35,918 nt of DNA from contig JAFGJE010000018.1 in NCBI GenBank assembly GCA_016929245.1, positions 1 through 35,918 of the forward strand, written 5' to 3'. Every line of letters begins with the position of its first letter. Position 1 is the stretch's first letter. This document shows, piece after piece, positions 32,149 to 35,918 of this stretch. Made by a program: the position numbers and the translations under genes. The notes under the pieces are model-generated. The model saw only the letters and a program-made list of their open reading frames with translations. It was not told the DNA's origin and searched no databases. This DNA is from Phycisphaerae bacterium (GTDB lineage Bacteria > Planctomycetota > Phycisphaerae > SM23-33).

Positions 32149-33159
32149 ATGTCGAAAACAACGCATTATGACGTGATTATCATCGGCGCCGGACCCGCGG
32201 GATTGGCGGCGGGATTGTACGCCGCGCGGGATCGGTATTCCACGCTGCTGCTGGAAAAGAACGGCCTGCCGGGCGGGCAGATCATGCTCACGGAGCACAT
32301 CGAGAATTATCCGGGGTATGAGAAGGTCGGCGGATTCGAGTTCGTCGAGCACATGAAAACGCAGGTGACGAATTTCGGCGCGACGATCATGGTGAACCAG
32401 GCCGTCACGAAACTCACCCGCGGCGACGATCTTTTTGTTATCGAAACCAACAACGGCGAAAAGACGTTCACCACGCAGGCGGTGATCCTCGCGCCCGGAA
32501 GCGATTATCGCCAGTTGAACCTGCCCGGGGAGGCCTCGATGCGCCAGGCGACGCGCGTCAGTTACTGCGCCACCTGCGACGGCGCGTTTTACAAGGATAA
32601 GGAAGTGCTGACCATCGGCGGGGGCAACACCGCCGTCGAGGACACGGTATACCTCGCGTCGCGCTTCTGCAAAAAGACCACGCTGATTCACCGGCGGCGC
32701 GAATTCCGCGCCCAGAAGGTGCTCGTGGAGGAACTGTACGACGCGGCGAAGAAACACAATATCGACGTCAAACTTCCCTACGTGCCCGTGGAGATCGTCC
32801 CGACGGCCGACGGGGACGAGATCGACCACGTGAAGATCAAAAACGTCGAAACCAACGAAGTCGAGGAACTCAAGGTGGACGGCGTGTTCATTTTCGCGGG
32901 GATGGTTCCCAACACCGCCTGGCTGGGCGATCTATTGCGGCGGGACGAACACGGATACATCCCCGCCGATCCGGTTTCGATGAAAACCTGCGTTCCGGGC
33001 GTGTGGGTCGCCGGCGACTGCCGCATGAACGCGGCTATGCAACTGGCGACCGCCACCGGCGACGGTGTGATCGCCGCGATGGGGCTGCGGGAGTTCTTCC
33101 GCGATCCGGGCGCCTGGGGCGCCAAACCCTGCGAAGACGAAAACGGCGCGGGATATTAA
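32149..33159 (+). CDS. trxB: Thioredoxin reductase
   Basis: A 336-residue flavoenzyme. GAGPAG at 13-18 is the FAD dinucleotide fold, SYCATCDG holds the redox pair Cys140 and Cys143, GGGNTAVED (157-165) is the NADPH site, and GVWVAGDCRMNAAMQLATATGDG is the C-terminal FAD motif. It passes electrons from NADPH to thioredoxin. AAAGGA eight bases before ATG 32149 selects that start over GTG 32143. It lies between the secreted protein gene (23 bases) and murJ (18 bases), so these form an operon. Confidence 0.94.
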   Translation: MSKTTHYDVIIIGAGPAGLAAGLYAARDRYSTLLLEKNGLPGGQIMLTEHIENYPGYEKVGGFEFVEHMKTQVTNFGATIMVNQAVTKLTRGDDLFVIETNNGEKTFTTQAVILAPGSDYRQLNLPGEASMRQATRVSYCATCDGAFYKDKEVLTIGGGNTAVEDTVYLASRFCKKTTLIHRRREFRAQKVLVEELYDAAKKHNIDVKLPYVPVEIVPTADGDEIDHVKIKNVETNEVEELKVDGVFIFAGMVPNTAWLGDLLRRDEHGYIPADPVSMKTCVPGVWVAGDCRMNAAMQLATATGDGVIAAMGLREFFRDPGAWGAKPCEDENGAGY

Positions 33160-33177
33160 GGGAAGCGATTTGACCGC

Positions 33178-34833
33178 ATGAGCGACACCCACCATGCCGA
33201 GCGCGAGCGGTTCTTCGGCGCAGCCAAGGTCGTGGCTGGGCTGACGCTCCTGTCGCGCGTGGTGGGACTGCTGCGGGATCGCGCGATTTTCGCCTTCGGC
33301 GCCAACCGCCTGACCGACACGTTCTGGGCGGCGTTCACGTTTCCCAACACGTTCCGCCGACTGTTCGGCGAAGGGGCGCTGTCAGCGGCCTTCGTGCCGG
33401 TTTTCACCCACGTCGCCGAGGAAAAAGGCTGGGCGAAGGCGAAACTCATCCTCGCGAACACCACCGGGGCGCTGGCGATGATCCTTGGGGTGATTTTCAT
33501 TCTCATCGAAGCCGGCGTCGGGGCGTGGCTGCTGCTGGCGCCGGGACAGTGGGATCGAACGCTCCTGCTGCAACTGGTGATGCTCGTCATGCCGTTCATG
33601 GTCACCATCTGCCTGCTGGCGCTGGGATCGGCGGCGCTGAATTGCAAGGGGCGATTCGTCTACCCCGCCTTCGCGCCGATCCTGTTAAACGTGTGCATGA
33701 TCGTCGCGGCCTGGCTGGCGGGGGCGTGGCTTGAGGGGGCAAGTCGGGACGGGCTGTTCCTGTTGTCGCTTTCCGTCGTGGCGGCGGGGATTTTGCAGTT
33801 GATCGGGGTGATCTGGATGCTCCGCCGCGCGGGGTTGGCGGTCGCGCCGAATCTCCGTCCCTTGCAGCCGGAAGTCAAACGCATGGGATCGCTGCTGCTT
33901 CCGATGCTCGTGCCGCTGGGTGTGGTGCAGCTCAGCTCCCTGTTCGACCGCTTCTACGCCTGGTGGATGACCGCCACGCCCGAGTCGCCCGCGATCCACC
34001 TGCTGGGACTGCACATCGAAAAGCCTCTGGGCGACGGCGTGGTGACGCATTTGTACGCGGCCGAACGCCTGTACAATTTCCCGATGGGCATCCTGGCGAT
34101 TTCCATCGCCACGGTCGTCTTCCCGCTGTTCAGCCGCTATGCCAGTCGAAACGACACCGCGGGCCTGCGCGACGCGACGAACCGCGCGCTGCGCCTGTGC
34201 GGATTCCTGGCGATCCCCTGCGGGGCGGCGCTGATGATCCTCGCCGAACCCGTCGTCGCGGCGATCTTCCGGAGCGGAAAATTTCTCCCCGCCGACGTGG
34301 CCGGCTCCGCCTACGTGCTGCGAATGTACTGCCTGGGCATGTGGGCGTACTTCTGCAACCACATCCTGCTGCGGGCGTTCTTCTCCCAGCAGGACGTCCG
34401 CACGCCGCTGCGCGTCTCGCTGGTGAGGGCGGTGGTCAATATCGTCCTGGTCGCCGCGCTCGTGTTCACGCCCATAAAAGCCGGGGCGATCGGACTGGCG
34501 ACAGCCGTCACCTCCACCGCCAACGCGCTGGTGCTGATCCGGGTGTTGCGAAGTCGCTGGGGGCGAATCGGCTTCGGCAGCATCGCCGTTTCGCTGGTCA
34601 AAACCGCCCTGGCGACGGCGGGGATGGCCGGCGCGATCTGGGCGTCCTGGCGATTCCTGTTTCCCGTGATCCAGCGCCTGCATCCTTCTCTCCAGCGCGA
34701 TTGGATCAGCCACTTCACCCCCGCCGCGGTGCTGCTGGGATTGACGATCCCGGCCGGGACAGCCGCCTACCTACTGGTAGCCCGGATTCTGCGTTGTGAA
34801 GAACTACGGGAACTCAAATCGGGGAAAAAATAG
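33178..34833 (+). CDS. murJ: Lipid II flippase MurJ (MviN)
   Basis: A 551-residue polytopic membrane protein. The N-terminus has LLSRVVGLLRDRAIFAFGA followed by FPNTFRRLFGEGALSAAFVP, the signature of MurJ/MviN. About fourteen hydrophobic segments follow to the end. It moves lipid II across the inner membrane for peptidoglycan synthesis. Its presence supports a cell wall-making bacterium, consistent with modern evidence for peptidoglycan in Planctomycetota. The ATG at 33178 is 18 bases after the trxB stop, so it is co-transcribed. A large inverted repeat lies 40 bases after its stop and may end the transcript. Confidence 0.94.
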   Translation: MSDTHHAERERFFGAAKVVAGLTLLSRVVGLLRDRAIFAFGANRLTDTFWAAFTFPNTFRRLFGEGALSAAFVPVFTHVAEEKGWAKAKLILANTTGALAMILGVIFILIEAGVGAWLLLAPGQWDRTLLLQLVMLVMPFMVTICLLALGSAALNCKGRFVYPAFAPILLNVCMIVAAWLAGAWLEGASRDGLFLLSLSVVAAGILQLIGVIWMLRRAGLAVAPNLRPLQPEVKRMGSLLLPMLVPLGVVQLSSLFDRFYAWWMTATPESPAIHLLGLHIEKPLGDGVVTHLYAAERLYNFPMGILAISIATVVFPLFSRYASRNDTAGLRDATNRALRLCGFLAIPCGAALMILAEPVVAAIFRSGKFLPADVAGSAYVLRMYCLGMWAYFCNHILLRAFFSQQDVRTPLRVSLVRAVVNIVLVAALVFTPIKAGAIGLATAVTSTANALVLIRVLRSRWGRIGFGSIAVSLVKTALATAGMAGAIWASWRFLFPVIQRLHPSLQRDWISHFTPAAVLLGLTIPAGTAAYLLVARILRCEELRELKSGKK

Positions 34834-35292
34834 GCAGATGGGAGTGGGCTGTTGGTAAGAAAAAAAAGATGCGGGTGCCGTGGTTCGCGGAGCGCAGCGG
34901 AGCAACCACGATCCTTGAATAACGTGGTTGCTCCGCTGCGCTCCGCGAACCACGGCACCCAATAGAATATTTTAACTCATTATCATATAGATATTTATAA
35001 TTTATCAAAAACGCTCTGTTTTCACCCTCTCCTTGTCGTCTTTTTTTTTCTCAAAAAATCTTCCCTCTTAATTAAGCACCCCCTTCGGATGGACGAAACA
35101 ACGGATAGATAAACCGGAGTTCCTCCCTCGCCGGGCGCGACGGAGGACGGTTTTTCGGACAATCTGAAACATACACGTCGTGGGTGTATGGCGGACAGTT
35201 CGGGCGGTTGCTGTGAACCGCTTTCGTCCGTGCCGGAAAAAGTAACCCCGCCCGCATGAAGAACGGGCACAGAAAACAATGGTGGTGACATC
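34834..35292. other. Intergenic region between murJ and the PilZ gene
   Basis: About 460 bases without a gene. It holds the 88-base inverted repeat at 34873-34960, then an A/T-rich stretch with a run of T at about 35041-35048, then GC-rich DNA leading to the PilZ gene. Promoters are not clear. Confidence 0.6.
34873..34960. repeat. Perfect 38-bp inverted repeat with 12-base loop
   Basis: Arms 34873-34910 and 34923-34960 are perfectly complementary with a 12-base loop. Each arm contains a 30-base imperfect palindrome (GTGGTT...AACCAC with GGAGCGCAGCGGAGC inside), so the element is two inverted copies of one palindromic unit, as in the other repeat loci of the window. No T-run follows, but such a stem would stop or protect the murJ transcript. 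Confidence 0.85.
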
Positions 35293-35918
35293 ATGCAGGA
35301 ACTGAACATTCAACAGATCAGCGAATCCCTCAACGACGCCGTTGAGCGTCACATCCCCCTGAGCCTTTCCGTGCAGACCGACGGCTGGATCAATCTGCAC
35401 AGCCGCTTCCTCGAAGTCCGCGACGACAAACTCCTGGTCGAACTTCCGGTCCTGGACGACGGCGTCCCGCACGAATTCGTCCCCGCGGAGAAGGTAGCCT
35501 TGAGCTTCAAACTCAAGCATCACAAATATCTCAGCTGCGCCCGCGTCGCGGGACTCGATACCTGGAAGCTGGAGGACGGCACGAACGTCAGCGTGTTGTC
35601 GCTGTGCTATCCCATGCAGATGCAGCGCCTGCAACGGCGCAGTTTCACGCGCGTGGAAGTGCCCGAAGGGCGCATCGTCCGCGTGAGCTTCTGGCTGGGC
35701 GACAAGGACTCCGAACCGTCCGGTTCGAGCCAGTCCTCGCCCGTCTGGTCCGGGAAAGTCGCCGACCTCAGCGCCGGCGGATTCCAGGCCGTCCTGCACG
35801 AACAAACGCCCCTGCAGGAAGGCGACACGGTGGGGATCCGGCTGGCGTTCGGTCCGGGCGAAACGTCGGTCTATTGCGACGCGCAATTCCGCCACAGCTG
35901 CCAGATGATCGACGGCTC
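35293..35918 (+). CDS. PilZ-domain protein, YcgR-like (3' end outside the window)
   Basis: The first 208 residues of a protein that runs off the window. Residues 1-110 form a beta-rich N-terminal domain like that of YcgR (MQELNIQQISESL, QTDGWINLHSRFLEV). The PilZ domain begins near 112: RRSFTR at 115-120 is the RxxxR motif and DLSAGG at 158-163 is the D/NxSxxG motif, the two parts that bind cyclic di-GMP. Proteins of this layout slow flagella or govern pili and polysaccharide export when c-di-GMP rises. GGTGGTGA lies five bases before the ATG at 35293. It is the only visible sign of c-di-GMP signalling in the window; its targets may lie beyond the edge. Confidence 0.82.
   Translation, partial: MQELNIQQISESLNDAVERHIPLSLSVQTDGWINLHSRFLEVRDDKLLVELPVLDDGVPHEFVPAEKVALSFKLKHHKYLSCARVAGLDTWKLEDGTNVSVLSLCYPMQMQRLQRRSFTRVEVPEGRIVRVSFWLGDKDSEPSGSSQSSPVWSGKVADLSAGGFQAVLHEQTPLQEGDTVGIRLAFGPGETSVYCDAQFRHSCQMIDG

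Overview
The window looks like chromosomal DNA of a PVC-group bacterium, most likely a Planctomycetota member close to Phycisphaerae. The basis is the mix of families: two PEP-CTERM surface proteins, two type II pseudopilins with the H-X9-DG domain, GntR/LacI hybrid regulators, an anaerobic sulfatase-maturating radical SAM enzyme with a SEC-C tail, a ceramidase-like protein, an FG-GAP/VCBS protein, DUF4434 and GH78. This assignment is inference from family content only.

Layout. 1-500: the tail of an AAA/OLD-type ATPase running into a small membrane protein in another frame. 597-3120: a URO-D-fold methyltransferase-like gene and a divergently placed AraC regulator, separated by a gap full of palindromic repeats. 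3647-18501 (+): GntR/LacI regulator, PEP-CTERM protein, pseudopilin, very large secreted GH-like protein, AAC(3)-like acetyltransferase, ceramidase-like amidohydrolase, DUF4434 protein, VCBS protein and GH78 rhamnosidase. 22700-18643 (-): a second set in the same order: GntR/LacI regulator, PEP-CTERM protein, pseudopilin, secreted TIM-barrel protein. The two sets converge on a double hairpin at 18.5 kb. 22.8-26.1 kb: a sugar isomerase/epimerase and anSME among broken genes (IS3-like scrap, FadR-type remnant, unidentified remnant). 26.1-35.9 kb: visibly more GC-rich housekeeping DNA: HAD phosphatase, RecJ, GlnRS, a secreted protein, thioredoxin reductase, MurJ and the start of a PilZ protein.

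The most striking feature is the duplicated four-gene module (regulator, PEP-CTERM jelly-roll protein, H-X9-DG pseudopilin, secreted TIM-barrel protein). The member proteins differ, but the order is the same and each copy has a GC-rich hairpin between the PEP-CTERM and pseudopilin genes. I infer a sugar-sensing unit that places a carbohydrate-binding protein and a pseudopilin at the cell surface together with a hydrolase. The first copy carries an extension (acetyltransferase, ceramidase-like protein, DUF4434) that suggests handling of an N-acylated glycan or lipid.

The window also holds at least five intergenic loci built from inverted pairs of short palindromes (REP/BIME-like), each with a different core sequence. 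I saw no tRNA, rRNA, CRISPR array or intact insertion sequence.
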